Source: Vicia villosa (lineage: Eukaryota; Streptophyta; Magnoliopsida; Fabales; Fabaceae). Taken from it: DNA of 64,000 nt. The translations under genes and the position numbers were made by a program. A model generated the notes under the pieces. That model saw nothing but the letters and a program-made list of their open reading frames with translations, made no database searches and was not told where the DNA came from. Within the stretch, counting starts at the first letter, position 1. Each line of letters opens with the position of its first letter. Positions 20,379-31,900 of this stretch are shown here, one piece after another. The stretch spans positions 62,001 through 126,000 of the forward strand of contig NW_026706183.1 in assembly GCF_029867415.1 (NCBI RefSeq). Direction: 5' to 3'.

Positions 20379-20992
20379 AGTGGGTATACCAACTGCGACG
20401 ACTTACTAGAACTATAGTAAGTGGGTTACCTACAAACTGCAAAACCTTGCTAGCACTATAGCAAGTTAATCATCTTCTACATAGCAAACGGAGAACCCTC
20501 GCTATTACTAGCCTGGTTTATTCATCACGTTAGTCCCTCGGCAGTGATCTCTTCCAAAATTACAAAGGCTTTTATCTTTCTTTTCCAAAGTTACTAACAT
20601 ACTTCGACTAACATAGTTAATAGTCATGCATCATTCAAATTAAATACCTCATTCATACATAGTGCATATACATACATGGCTCTCATTTATTTTGAGAAGC
20701 TCACTGCATCATACATTACATGCATCATAACATTGCATAAAAATAAGGTTGCCTTTTCAGGCCATGCTACAATCAAAACACCTGGTTCCTTCCAAAAAAG
20801 CATTTGCTTCACATTCTGAAAAAATGGTATTTACCGTGGGTGGCATCTTTAAGCCCATCTCCCACGGAACTTTTTCCCGACAAATGCAAATTTCAGGGCA
20901 TTTCAGTGTTCAATCATCTTCTACCTTTAGGTCACGATAGGCAGACGTGCATATCTGACTCTTCAGGTTTAAGAAGATTGAATAGGGGAAGC
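20379..20992 (+). mobile_element. 3' end of the internal region of an older Ogre-like element (B)
   Basis: The last ~250 bp match element A before its 3' LTR: an acceptor-like GTTGCCTTTTCAG (~20748-20760), a CAGGGCATTTCAGTGTTCAATC-like block, then TTTAAGAAGATTGAATAGGGG and the LTR start. The left part holds two hairpins with related stems (20401-20422 and 20446-20465) and a CATACAT-rich stretch at 20650-20745. Nothing coding survives. Element A inserted at 20378/20379, removing the rest of B from view. Confidence 0.8.
20401..20465 (+). other. Pair of covarying hairpins in the element B 3' UTR
   Basis: ACTTACTA-gaacta-TAGTAAGT at 20401-20422 and CTTGCTA-gcacta-TAGCAAG at 20446-20465. Both are perfect stems with 6-nt loops. 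An A-T pair in the first is a G-C pair in the second, so the change is compensated in both arms. Confidence 0.65.
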
Positions 20993-23152
20993 TGTCATAC
21001 CCCAAAATTTGCCCGATGAATTCTCGTTTAATAATTTATCAAGGGTATTAAAATTAAGAGTTATGGGGTTTAACATATCTATTGTTAAACCCACGCTCTT
21101 ATAAAACTATTTTTATTGGGGTGCAATTAGCAGGTATTTTGGGCCCATAACCAGTCAGTCCATTTATCTTATCATAAGGGTTTTTATTAAATATTATTAC
21201 TGACTCTTATTAGAATTTTAGTATTATTAATTTTAATATTATTAGTATTAGGATTATTATTATTTAACTAATTATTATTATTTTATTATTATTAAAAATG
21301 ACAAAATTTAAGTTTTTTTCTTTTGTGGGTTTTAACCTAATTTTCTAACACTATAAATAAGACCTTTGACAATCCTATCAGATGACATTCTTTTCACTTT
21401 CACGTACAATTTTCAGAAATTCACTCACGCACACCTTTTTCAAGGGTTTGTCTTAGGGTTGTCTTGAACAACCCTAATCCGCCGTTGTCGATTAACTGAC
21501 AACGACCGACAAACCCTTTCCCCATTTCAAACGCAATTTTCAAACCACTCAAACGCGATTTCAAATCATTCAAACTCAATCACAAACTCAAACATTTTTG
21601 GCCGATGATTACCTATGAGGCCTCCCCAAAAAAGGGTTTCTGGCCATTATTGTCTCGATCTGACAATGGCCGACTCCCCAAAAAAGGGGTTTCTGGCCAT
21701 TGTTGTCTCGATCTACAATGGTCTATTTTTATTTTCGCTATACATGGCTTTTGGCCTTTGGTCATTGTTGTCTCGATCTGACAATGACCCTGTTAAAACC
21801 CTTGGGTTTACCTTTTTGGCCAATGATTAAACCTTTTGGTATGAGGCCACCCTTTTATTTAAAAAAGTTTTTTTTTATCATTCCTATTTTTTGGCCAATG
21901 ATGATAACTGAGGCCTCCCTTTTTTTTTAAATTTTTTTTTCTCTTTGTTTAATACATGTTTTAGCTAATGATTTCGTACTCTCTAAAAACTAGTCATTTT
22001 GGCCAAGGCTTGTTTTTTAAAACCTAAACCTAAAGGCTAAATGGGTCCCCTTGAGTACAAGGGAGGCAAATGGGTCCCCTAAGCTATTACAAGGCTTTGG
22101 GGCAGATACAGAAATTAGGCAAATGAATAAAATAAACATAATAAAAGGCCAACCCCAAATAGGGAATAAGTTAACCATAGTTAATAGAATAAATAAGGCA
22201 AGGCAAAAAGGCGAATGAAAATAAAAAGGCAAAAAAGAAAGGGAAATTAAAAGGTTTTTGAAAACAACAGGACGAACCCTGATTTTAAAATATTTATAAT
22301 AAAAAGTGTTAGTAAAAACAGTGATTAATAGTCATGATGAAAAATAGTTAGCCAAAAATAAAATCAGGGTTTGAAAACATAGAAATAATTAATTAACCTA
22401 AAATTAAATTAATTAGCCTAAAAATAAATTAATTAGCCTAAAATAATTATTAGCCTAAAAATAAATTAATTAGCCTAAAAATAATTATTAGCCTAAAAAT
22501 AATTATTAGCCTAAAAATAAACAATGTGATAAAATCCTAACCCTAACTCATGAAAATGGACAACATCTACCTCTTATATATTTTAGGGTTAATGGTTAAA
22601 AAAGAGATTTTACCAAGGTTTTCAAGGGCAATGAAGCAAACAAATAAGTATAAGGAAGAATTGACACCTAATCCCTTTGGCCAAAGGAGGTACCTGTAAA
22701 AATAAAATAATAATAATAATAATAAGAATAAGAATATTAGTAATAGTAATAATAATAACACAAGAAAAGAATAGGGGTTTAGAAAATTAAATTATTACGA
22801 ATAACCTTGATTTGGCCAAATACCAAAAGGTTTTTGGCCAAATATGAATAACCTTGATTGGCCAAATACCAAAAGGTTTTTGGCCAAAAAAACAATTGGG
22901 GTACCATCCACTTGGTCAATCCATAGAAAACCTGTTCATAAACAAACACAATGTTACCGTTAAGAAAACAAATGGAAAAATAGAAAAGTGATTAAAATAA
23001 ATTCTAAAAAATATAAAAACCTGATTATAAATCAAATAAAATAAGAACACGAAACTATAATTTTTTTTTAGATTTTTTTGAAAATATGAAAATAGAAATT
23101 AAATAAAATAAAATAGAAAAAAGAGGAATTTGCGATTTTGAGGGTCGAAATC
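20993..23152 (+). repeat. LTR B, start of an Ogre-family 3' LTR (interrupted)
   Basis: Begins TGTCATACCCCAAAATTTG straight after a GAATAGGGG polypurine tract, so this end is secure. A TATA-like CACTATAAATAAG lies near 21350. Downstream is a run of short inverted repeats (AGGGTTGT/ACAACCCT near 21456-21476; three copies of TTGTC-tcgatct-GACAA type at 21645-21786), then AT-rich sequence with 'aattagcctaaaaataa' repeats at 22380-22515. The Tat element at 23153 interrupts it. How far LTR B extends is uncertain, because the sequence resuming at 37008 ends as a minus-strand LTR start. Confidence 0.75.
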
Positions 23153-23561
23153 TGTTCTGGACCAACCCAATCATTATAATTGGGCCTATCCAACCTTCGG
23201 TCCAAGACGCCTTAGACCACGCGTGGCAGCCTCCCCTAGACCGCTCCGGGCAAACGCCCAGGACAACCGACCACGAGAGAGCCTCGTGCCCGGTAAGCAG
23301 CCAGCTCGCGCGTCACCTAAATCTCCACCTTAGAAGGAGAAGTCAATTCCGCATAAGGACACCCTATAAATAGCCCTCTCGCCATAGAGGGCAAGGTAAT
23401 CTTTTCTTGCCCCAAAATTCTCTCACTTTGTTGTACCTTGTGGAACGCATACTTATTTTGGCATCGGAGTGCCTTGCAGGTACAACCATTTTTCCCCTTT
23501 CAACCGCTCCGGATTTCAAGCCTTCTTTGTTGCTGGCCATCTGATCTGCTTGGTAAGATCA
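23153..23561 (+). repeat. 5' LTR, 409-bp-LTR Tat element
   Basis: TGTTCT...AAGATCA. Contains CCCTATAAATAG, a clear TATA box (TATAAATAG 23365-23373). Differs from the 3' copy at roughly two dozen positions by eye, many being C/T or G/A changes, so it is older than element A or the copia element. Confidence 0.93.
23365..23373 (+). promoter_or_regulatory. TATA box, 5' LTR of the 409-bp-LTR Tat element
   Basis: TATAAATAG about 190 bp before the LTR end; the same motif is at 36811-36819 in the 3' LTR. Confidence 0.75.
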
Positions 23562-23562
23562 G

Positions 23563-23580
23563 TGGCGCCGTCTATGGGAA
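23563..23580 (+). other. Primer binding site, 409-bp-LTR Tat element
   Basis: TGGCGCCGTCTATGGGAA starts one base after the LTR end. TGGCGCCGTCTRTGGGAA-type sites are common in plant Tat elements. The tRNA partner was not assigned. Confidence 0.8.
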
Positions 23581-23674
23581 AATCCAGCTCTCCCATTCCT
23601 CTTCTTGCACCTTCTTGATCCATTCTTGCCTCCTGCAAGAACCCAGGAACCAAAGCTCTAATCAACTATAACTC

Positions 23675-25310
23675 ATGGCTGGCAATAACGAAGACTCCTC
23701 TTCATTAGACGCTACGATACTCAACAAAAACGAAATCTCCGTCGTCATACCTCCATCCAGGAACACCGTCCCTCGCGACGGTGCCACAACATCTCCTTCC
23801 CCAAGAGATCTCCAAGACGATACACTCCAGCGTCTCGAGAATACAGGCGGGAAGGACAACCACGAAGAGATTCTGGGCAACCCTTTCCTCTCCAAGGGTC
23901 AGACTCCCCAGGACCAGACCATGACCGCCGTTCTGACCGCTCTTGCCCAGACCAACGCGCTTATTCAGCAGCAAAACTACAGGATCTGGGCACTCGAGCA
24001 AAAACGATGTTCAAAGACTTCCCCCGGTCACAAACCTCGCTCTCAACGCGACATGATTCCCAAGAAACACCCTCGTTCGCCCTCCCCTAGGGAGAACGCG
24101 GGTCCCGCCTCCAAGAAAGGGTCAAGCGACCACTGCTCCCGATACCGATCATGTTCCCCTCGACCAAAAAGAAGATCCCGGTCACCTCCGGCAAAGCGCG
24201 ACGATAACCGGAGGCGACACAGGAGGAGTCGCAGCCGATCCTCCACTCCTTCCGCCAGAGACGACGACGAGGAGCGCATAGGCCCTCTGTCCCACTCAAT
24301 CTTGGAAGCACCCCTGCCGGCCGGTCTTGAAAAACCCCCGCCGCTGGGCACATACGACGGGACCACCGATCTAGACGAGCACTTAGAGAACATCGACGCC
24401 CTTCTAGATTACAGAGGGGTGCCTGGTGCCATCAAAAGCTGCTTGTTCCCTACCACCCTGCGCAAAGGAGCCATGACTTGGTATAAAAGTTTGCCCGATG
24501 AATCCATCACTTCGTGGAAGGTGCTCGGGAAACTTTTTTCCAGACACTTCACGGCCTTCCGAAGACACCCCAAGTCAGAAGCCTCCTTGGAAGCCCTCAT
24601 CCAAGGAAAAGACGAGTCCCTATGAGCTTATATAGAAAGATTCAACAAGGAAGCCGTGCAGGTATCTACAACTGCCCATATGAAGAAATTTCTACTCGAA
24701 CGAGGCCTTCGGCCACGCTCAGACTTCTCCAAAGCCGTCGGAATCGAAACACCGGCCACTCTGGACGAATTCTTCCTCAAAGGAGGCATATATACAATAT
24801 GAGGAAAAGGAAGTCGCTCATGCAGTCCGTAACTCCAGGCAGGAAGAAAGTGGTAAAAATGGCCGACAAGACGATTCCCGTCGGGGAACGGACAAAAAGA
24901 AATACGACAAGGGCCGAGATCCCAAGGACTACAAAGCCTCAGTCGGGAAGTTCCGAGAGTACACCCCGCTCAATGCTTCGAGGGAACGCATCCTAAACGA
25001 ATGCGCGAATGCCGATTTTCAGACAGGCAAGGTCCGCTTCCCTAAGACCATGTCGGCGCGACCAAACATGGAAAAATCAAAGTTATGCCGATTCCACAAG
25101 GGCCACAGGCATAACACTGAGGACTGCATCCATCTGAAGGCTTCCATAGAAATATTGATCTGGGAGGGGCACCTGAAGCAATACGCAAAGAAGCAAGAGG
25201 CTTCCAAAGAAGCCAAACCGATCACCGAGGAAAAGCCGACGGAGGATACGCCCGCCATGCAAGTAGCCATGAGCGTCACTAGGCCAGAATACTTTTACCT
25301 CCCTGATTAG
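23675..25310 (+). pseudogene. gag: Broken gag of the 409-bp-LTR Tat element
   Basis: ATG at 23675 opens a 316-codon frame ending at TGA 24623-24625. Residues ~125-205 are extremely rich in Arg-Ser dipeptides (RSRSPPAKRDD, RRSRSRSSTP), like SR splicing factors. Then comes a gypsy capsid domain (APLPAGLEKPPPLGTYDG onward; WYKSLPDESITSW). After the TGA the same frame continues to ~24780, where a frameshift moves the reading frame. The zinc-knuckle region CRFHKGHRHNTEDCIHLK is at 25087-25140 in a further frame, open to the stop at 25308-25310. At least one nonsense and one frameshift mutation are present, so no full Gag can be made. Confidence 0.85.
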
Positions 25311-25353
25311 GCCAGAGCATCAACCGTCCCCCTCTCCTCACAGTTCATGGGAA

Positions 25354-27598
25354 ATGTTCCCCTCCACCATGACCGTAAAACGAAAATTCGACGAGCTACT
25401 CTCCGCCAGCTCAACCAAAGCCGCTGCTCTCGACCACGCCAGAGGCAGCCCATCCTCTATAAATTTCTACAAAAAGGAACTGCCCGGCGGAGCGTCCAAC
25501 GCGACCATCCCCCTCCTCATACGGGCTCGAATGGCCAACTTTGACGTGCGACACATACTAGTCGATCAAGGGAGCTCGGTGGACATCATGTACTCCCACC
25601 TGTTCAAAACACTGCAGCTCGACGACAGCCACCTTACCCCCTATGTAGGATCAGACCTACAAGGTTTCAACGGCACTGGGACAAAACCGTGGGGGTTCGT
25701 CGAGCTCATCGTTTCCATTGGATCGGCAGAAACCGCGAGGGTCATCAAAGTCCAATTCCTAGTCATCGACTGCCCCTCAATCTATTATTGCATCTTGGGA
25801 CGCCCGACCCTGGCCGAGTTAATCGCAGTCCCCTCAACCGTGCACCTCAAACTCAAATACTACACGGCCAAAGGACATATCGCGACACTCAACGGCGACA
25901 TCGAAGAAGCCAGAAGATGGTTTGAAGCCTCCGCCAAAGGCCTAAGTTCGATAAAGACAGCCCCTCAGGACAAAGCAGCGACCATCATCTCCGAACCCAA
26001 CAAACCAATCCCGCTCATCGACACTATCGAACTAGACAGCCGCTTCCTTAGGGAACCCGAGCAGGGCACACACTCGGGGACATCAGAGGAGGGCTTTCGG
26101 CCGATTCCAGATGGAGATTTCAACCTCGTATCCCTCGGGGAGGATCCAACCAGAGGAGTCAAAATCGGAGCAGACTTACCGGAGCTCGCCAAAAGACAAC
26201 TCAAAGCTTGCCTCCGCGAGAATGCCGACCTGTTCGCATGGAGCGCAGCCAAGATACCCGGACTCGACCCAGAAGTGGCTTGCCATCACCTAACTATCGA
26301 CCCCGCCTACAAGGCTGTCGCCCAGAGAAGGAGAAAACAATCACCAGAGAAAACGGCCGCGGCCGAAATAGCTGTAAAAGACCTCCTAGAGGCGAAATTT
26401 ATATCAGAGGCCAAGTACACCACTTGGCTCTCCAACGTTGTACTTGTTAAAAAATCAAATGGAAAATGGCGCATGTGCATTGACTACACGGACCTTAATA
26501 GGGCTTGCCCGAAAGACGCGTATCCCCTACCCAATATAGATAAACTAGTTGATAATTCTGCCGGTTTTAAATTACTATCGTTTATGGATGCATATTCCAG
26601 GTATAACCAAATACCCATGTCTAAAACTGACAAAAAATACACGGCCTTCATGACCGAATCAGGAAACTATTACTACAATGTAATGCCCTTCGGTCTGAAG
26701 AACGCCGACGCAGCGTACCAACACATGATGGACAAAGTGTTCCAGGCCAAAATTGGCGATATGCTCAAAGTCTACATGGACGGCATGATCGTCAAATCCC
26801 ACAAAGAAACCGATCATGCCGCCCACCTCAAAAAAGTCTTCGAGCAAGCCCGAAAGTGAAAAATGAGGTTCAACCCCGAGAAGTGCACTTTCGGCGTCCG
26901 AGCAGGAAAATTCCTCGGTTTCTACCTAACCGAAAGAGGAATCGAAGCGAATCCGGACAAATGCAGGGCCTTCTCGGGCTTACCCACTCCGAACTAGAAG
27001 AAATCAATCCAAATGCTAAACGGCATGCTCACGTCACTATCCAGGTTTGTGGCCAAATCCGCTCAACATGCCCTGCCCTTGTTCAAACTCCTGTGTAAAG
27101 AAATCGCCTTCGAATGGATAGATGAATGCGAGCATGCTCCCTTCTATCTCAAGCAAGCCCTCTCAAGCCCTCCAGTCTTATCCCGACCCGAAGCCGGAGA
27201 GACCTTGTATCTCTACATCGCCGTGGCCACCGAGGCCCCCAGAGGGCCAGAGACCCATTTATTTCACGAGCAAAGCGCTCCAAGGACCCGAAGTTAGATA
27301 CCAACAGATCGAAAAAGTCGGGCCCGCACTAGTGACTGTAGCAAGAAGACTCAGGCAATACTTCCTGGCCCATACTATAATTGTGCGAACCGAGCAACCC
27401 ATAAAACAATTGCTTATGCGTGCAGACATGGCCGGGAGGATGCTCCGCTGGTCGCTAGAACTCGCAGAGTTTGACATAAAGCACGAGAGAAGAAAGGCCC
27501 TCAAAGCACAAGTCCTAGCAGATTTTGTGGCCGAAATGGCTTTCCCCACATCTCAGGCGAATATCAAGTTAAAAGCGAGACCCTCGCTAAGTACTTAA
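25354..27598 (+). pseudogene. pol: Protease-RT-RNase H remnant with mutated active site and RNase H deletion
   Basis: 25354-26859 is an open frame with protease motif LVDQGSSVDIMY (~residue 68) and helix LGRPTLAELIA, then RT with RMCIDYTDLNRACP and VMPFGLKNADAAYQH. The RT active site reads YMDGM (26773-26787), so the second catalytic Asp is Gly, and a conserved GA in the preceding motif is DA. The frame ends at TGA 26857-26859. RT thumb and RNase H continue in pieces with a TAG near 26995 and a frameshift near 27230. The segment 27300-27598 has the connected RNase H end (VLADFVAEM), then jumps near 27545 to sequence belonging far into the second RNase H. A few hundred bases appear deleted. 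Confidence 0.85.
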
Positions 27599-27726
27599 CC
27601 CTCGTGCGCGGAAGACTAGCTTGATTCAGGAGCGCCAAAATAAAACATATCCCAAGAGAACACAATTCCCGAGCGGATGTCCTGTAAAAACTAGTCAGCA
27701 CAAGGAATAAAGGGGGCAACAAATCC
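27599..27726 (+). pseudogene. RNase H C-terminal scrap
   Basis: Reads as the end of the second RNase H domain (HIPREHNSRADVL at about 27645-27685) in a frame with stops near 27620 and 27686. It links the deleted RNase H to the integrase frame that follows. Confidence 0.6.
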
Positions 27727-28937
27727 GTGATCCAAGAAATACTGCCAAAACCCAGCACCGAACCTTCGCCCGGGCTATCACTCGTAAACACAATCGAAGA
27801 CGCATCCTGCTGGATGACCCCCGTATCCAACTATTTAACAAACGACCTTCTGCCCGCCGATCTCAAGGAGGCCTCCGTAATCCGAAGGAGAGCCTGCCCG
27901 TACGTCTTAATTGAAAATCAGCTCTACAGACGAGGATTCTTCATACCTCTCCTTAAATGCATCGACGAAGGCACGACCCCCCACATACTCCGAGAAATAC
28001 ACGAAGGAATCAACTCCCAGCACCTAGGAGGAAGATCCCTCTCTCGGAAAGTACTCCGGGCCGGATACTATTGGCCCACCATGCAGCAGGATGCCAAAGA
28101 ATACGTAAAGAGATGCGACAAATGACAGCGTTTTGGGGACATGCACCTCGCACCCCCTAATGAACTCAAGTCTTTGTTGTCTCCCTGGCCATTCGCCTGG
28201 TGGGGCATGGATTTCCTTGGTCCGTTCGTGACCGGGAGTAATCAGAACAAATACCTCATAGTCACGGTCGACTACTTCACCAAATGGATCGAAGCCGAAC
28301 CGTTGGCCAAAATCACATCTCTGAACGTACTCCGTTTCTACAAAAGGAACATCCTCGCCCGATTCGGGATACCTCTGGACATCATCACCGACAACGGTAC
28401 CCAATTCACCAATGGGTGCTTTCAAGAGTTCGTCACGAAATTAGGAACCAAACAACACTTCGCGTTAGTCAAACACCCCAAACAAACGGACAAGCCGAGG
28501 CCGCCAACAGAGTAATCCTAAGGGGCATTAGAAGAAGACTAGACGAGATCAAAAAGGGATGGGTAGAGGAACTACACAACATCCTCTGGGCCTATCGTAC
28601 CACCCCATACTCTACCACCAGGGAAACCCCTTTTCGACTTACATATGGGACAGAGGCCGTGATCCCCGTCGAAGTGCACGTGCCCACCAGGCGCACCGAG
28701 GAACCCCTCAAAACAGAAGGCAACCTCGAGGCAATTAGAGAAGAGCTTGACCTGGTCGAAGAAATCCGGACGGGAGCCGCACTGCGCGAAGCCTCGCTCA
28801 AGCAAAAAATTGCCCTACGACACGATGTAAAGGTCATTAAACGAGAATTTGAGGTAGATAGCCTAGTACTCAAAAGAAACCACAAAGACTCCCGAGAGAG
28901 CAAACTGGCCACCAACTGAGAAGGCCCCTATCGCGTC
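27727..28937 (+). pseudogene. pol: Integrase, broken, of the 409-bp-LTR Tat element (5' part)
   Basis: 27727-28125 holds the HHCC zinc finger (HEGINSQHLGGRSLSRKVLR, YVKRCDK) and stops at TGA where the last Cys is expected. 28141-28515 has the rve core with D in TVDYFTKW and D in ITDNGTQF. A frameshift just before NGQAEAANR moves the reading frame into 28488-28919, which continues to the C-terminus (TTPYSTTRETPFRLTYGTEA) and stops at TGA 28917-28919 before EGPYRV. The solo LTR enters 18 bases later, after target GCGTC. The rest of the gene is at 32483-32589. Confidence 0.85.
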
Positions 28938-31900
28938 TTTCATACCCCAAAATTTGCCCATCTCATTTCCCTATTCAAGCTCATACTAAAGTTCAAGGCT
29001 CAAAGACACACGCTCCTAAACAATGGCTCAATGAATTAGGGTTTCAAAGTCTCTAAAGAAAATCAATGTTTCAAGGAACATCAGAAATTTTCCATCCAAA
29101 GCTCAATTTGAAGGAAATTGAACTCTCTACAAATTTGTCTCTCACAAGCCAGGTCCAAAAATGCTTCATTTGAGAGATATGGATCAAAACATTATAGGTG
29201 CTTTTTGAAAGTCAACCAAAAGCAGTTTTTTGTCAAAGCCCGTATCATCAAGATAAAATCTTCAAATGGAAAAAAGCTTCCAAAAAGGATTGTAGAGGAC
29301 ATCTTGAGGTTTCCAAAAAGTCCTAGAACTCCTCCATATCTTAAAAATTGAGGGAGATATGCCTTGTCAAAGTTGGACAATTTTAAGAAGAAAAATGTGA
29401 AATAAAAGGCCTCAAAATGAATTTCTTTGCAAAGAGGCCCAACTTTTTATGATCCAATCTTGATTCTAAAGTTATCCAAGACTCCAAACCTAAATCCCAC
29501 GAATTTTTGAATTTTTATTTGATTTTATATAAATTTTTGATCATTTAAAAGTGATAATTAATTTATATAAATCATGGAAAATCAAATATTTTGTTAAGGA
29601 TCTCTTTCCAATCAAATTCAATCTACATTTACACCAAAATACCAATCAAATTTCGTGCAAGGCAAGATTTGGACAAAAAGATTGAAATTGACCATAATTG
29701 GAAGTTTCAAAAATCAAGAATCAATCAAATCTCCAGTTATATGATTCAACAAGATTCAGCCTACAATTGTTAACCTAATTTGAGCTATTATATATAGTAG
29801 GGCTTTCCAGATCACAAGGGAACGAATTCTCTGCCTCAAGAACCCTAATTCGAGCCTTAAAGTTCAAGAAAATTTCAAAACTCGAATCCAGAATTGCAGG
29901 CCGATTCAAGAGCTTTTGGTGATCCTAATACGCTCCTTGGTGTTCGTTGAAGCTAACTGGATAGTCGCACGCAAACAACAACCCCAGAACTCTCTCCTAT
30001 AAGTCACGGTATGTAGCTCTCAAACATGAACTCGATTGTGATCATTCATGCGTTGTTTATGAAAATTAGTTGCATAGATGTGTTCATGATGATGTGTTGA
30101 TACTATCTGGAGCTTTAATTGCATTACTATGCTTGTTTGATGATGTTAGCAATGAACGAATATTAGGGTTTCCGATTAGGGCTTTTCGTTTCAGCAAGAA
30201 TCAGGTCTTGATTTTGGTATAGGTACGATCGTATGGCCAAGACGAAGCCAACGGTGGCCTTACTTTTTATTTTTGTGCACGCATGTGTGATCTGGCGTTT
30301 GGCAGGTGTTATAGGTTTAAGTTTTCATAGCACTCTGTAAAAGAGCGATGTAAAAGGCTATTTGCAGGTTCCAACGAACAAGATGACGAGGTGTCATCAG
30401 GCCATTGGGTTATTTTGAAATTCGCGCGCATAATTTCATTAGTGCCCATTGTTTATTTATTATGATACGGAAGCGTATGTTTTACAAACGCCACATCTGG
30501 CTGAGTTGGTAAAGGAGCAAGAGGGGGAGCCTGAGGGTGTGAGTTCGAATCCTCGCTCCCTCATATTTTTTTTATGAAACACCAGTTTCTTGATCCGGTA
30601 CGCAGTGCCTATGGAGGCTCACCATACAGCTTTAGATTAGAGCCTCAGGATTCCATCAATTGCAGATCCCATGCTCCATGTCTCACAGGCCTACCATGAA
30701 CCTTCATGGACACGCAGCACATGATCCAGCTAAGTTTCTTTTCCTTTTTATTTTTTTTTTTAATTTAGTTTTAACTATTTATTTTTATTACTATGTTTAT
30801 TTATTTTTTTACCCAAATTCTTTTCTTTTTCTTTTAAAAATCCTTTTTACATAATAATAAAAATATTTTTCCTACTTAATAAAAATTAAGTTTTTAGTTT
30901 TATATTATTATACAATCAACCTAAATTAGAGTAATTAGGCGATTAACTTAATTATTTAATTAGGTTAATATTTTTATTAATTGATTAAATTAATTATTAA
31001 TATTAGATAATTTGATCGAAAACATATTTTTGTCGATTTAATTAATTAGGTTGAAAACCAATAATTAATTAACTTAGGTTTTTTATTACATTAACCATGG
31101 TTAACTTATGCCCTAATCAGGGTTGTGAGCTTTGTCATTAGATCACTAATGTACTAACATTTCTCTTCTTCGCGCCTAATTTTTAGGATTAACCAAGATC
31201 CTTCAGCCACGCGCCATACCAGATCGAAAAGCTAAGTTCCTAATATTTTACTTAATTTAACATCATTTTATTTTTTTATTTTGCCTTTTGGATTAAAATA
31301 GGTTTTGCTTCAATCGCCAATGAATTTGTAATGCACTCACCCTTTTTTATTTTTCCTTCATTAATTTTCAGGGTTGGCCAACCGATTAAAGCTCAAACCT
31401 TCGGTAACCCTAAACTTATTCTCCTTTAATTTCTAACCCCGATATTATTACTTGTGGTTAACCTATTAATTTTTTGGGTTATCTTATTGCTTTTTCCCCC
31501 TCGCTATGGTTAATATATTTTTGTAACTGCTTCTGGTTTGTATTGTTTGGCCTTGAAGGCACATAAATTGTGATGCTATTACCTTATTACTGATTATTAC
31601 TGTGTGGTTAGTAATTCTAGGGAGTGAAACTCTGAAAAGAATTAGAATAACTAATTTACAAGATAATATATCTGAATCAATCACGTGATTGTGCACCCAC
31701 ACACCTTTAAAGGTAACCCCTCTTGTTTCCTGTTGCCTGTTGCCTTGTTATTTGCTGCCTTGTTTATTACAGAATAGTCAAGTCCCTCGGATTCCGAGGA
31801 TGCCTCAGCAAATGTTGCCCTCAGTTCATTCTCATCACAAAAGATCATAAGTCCCTTCGATGTTGCCTTCGGTTGTATGATCTCGTCCCTCGAGGTTGCC

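Noticed and set aside
30490..30572. Functional tRNA gene
   Set aside because: A and B boxes are present but no acceptor or anticodon stem can be paired. Annotated as tRNA-like.
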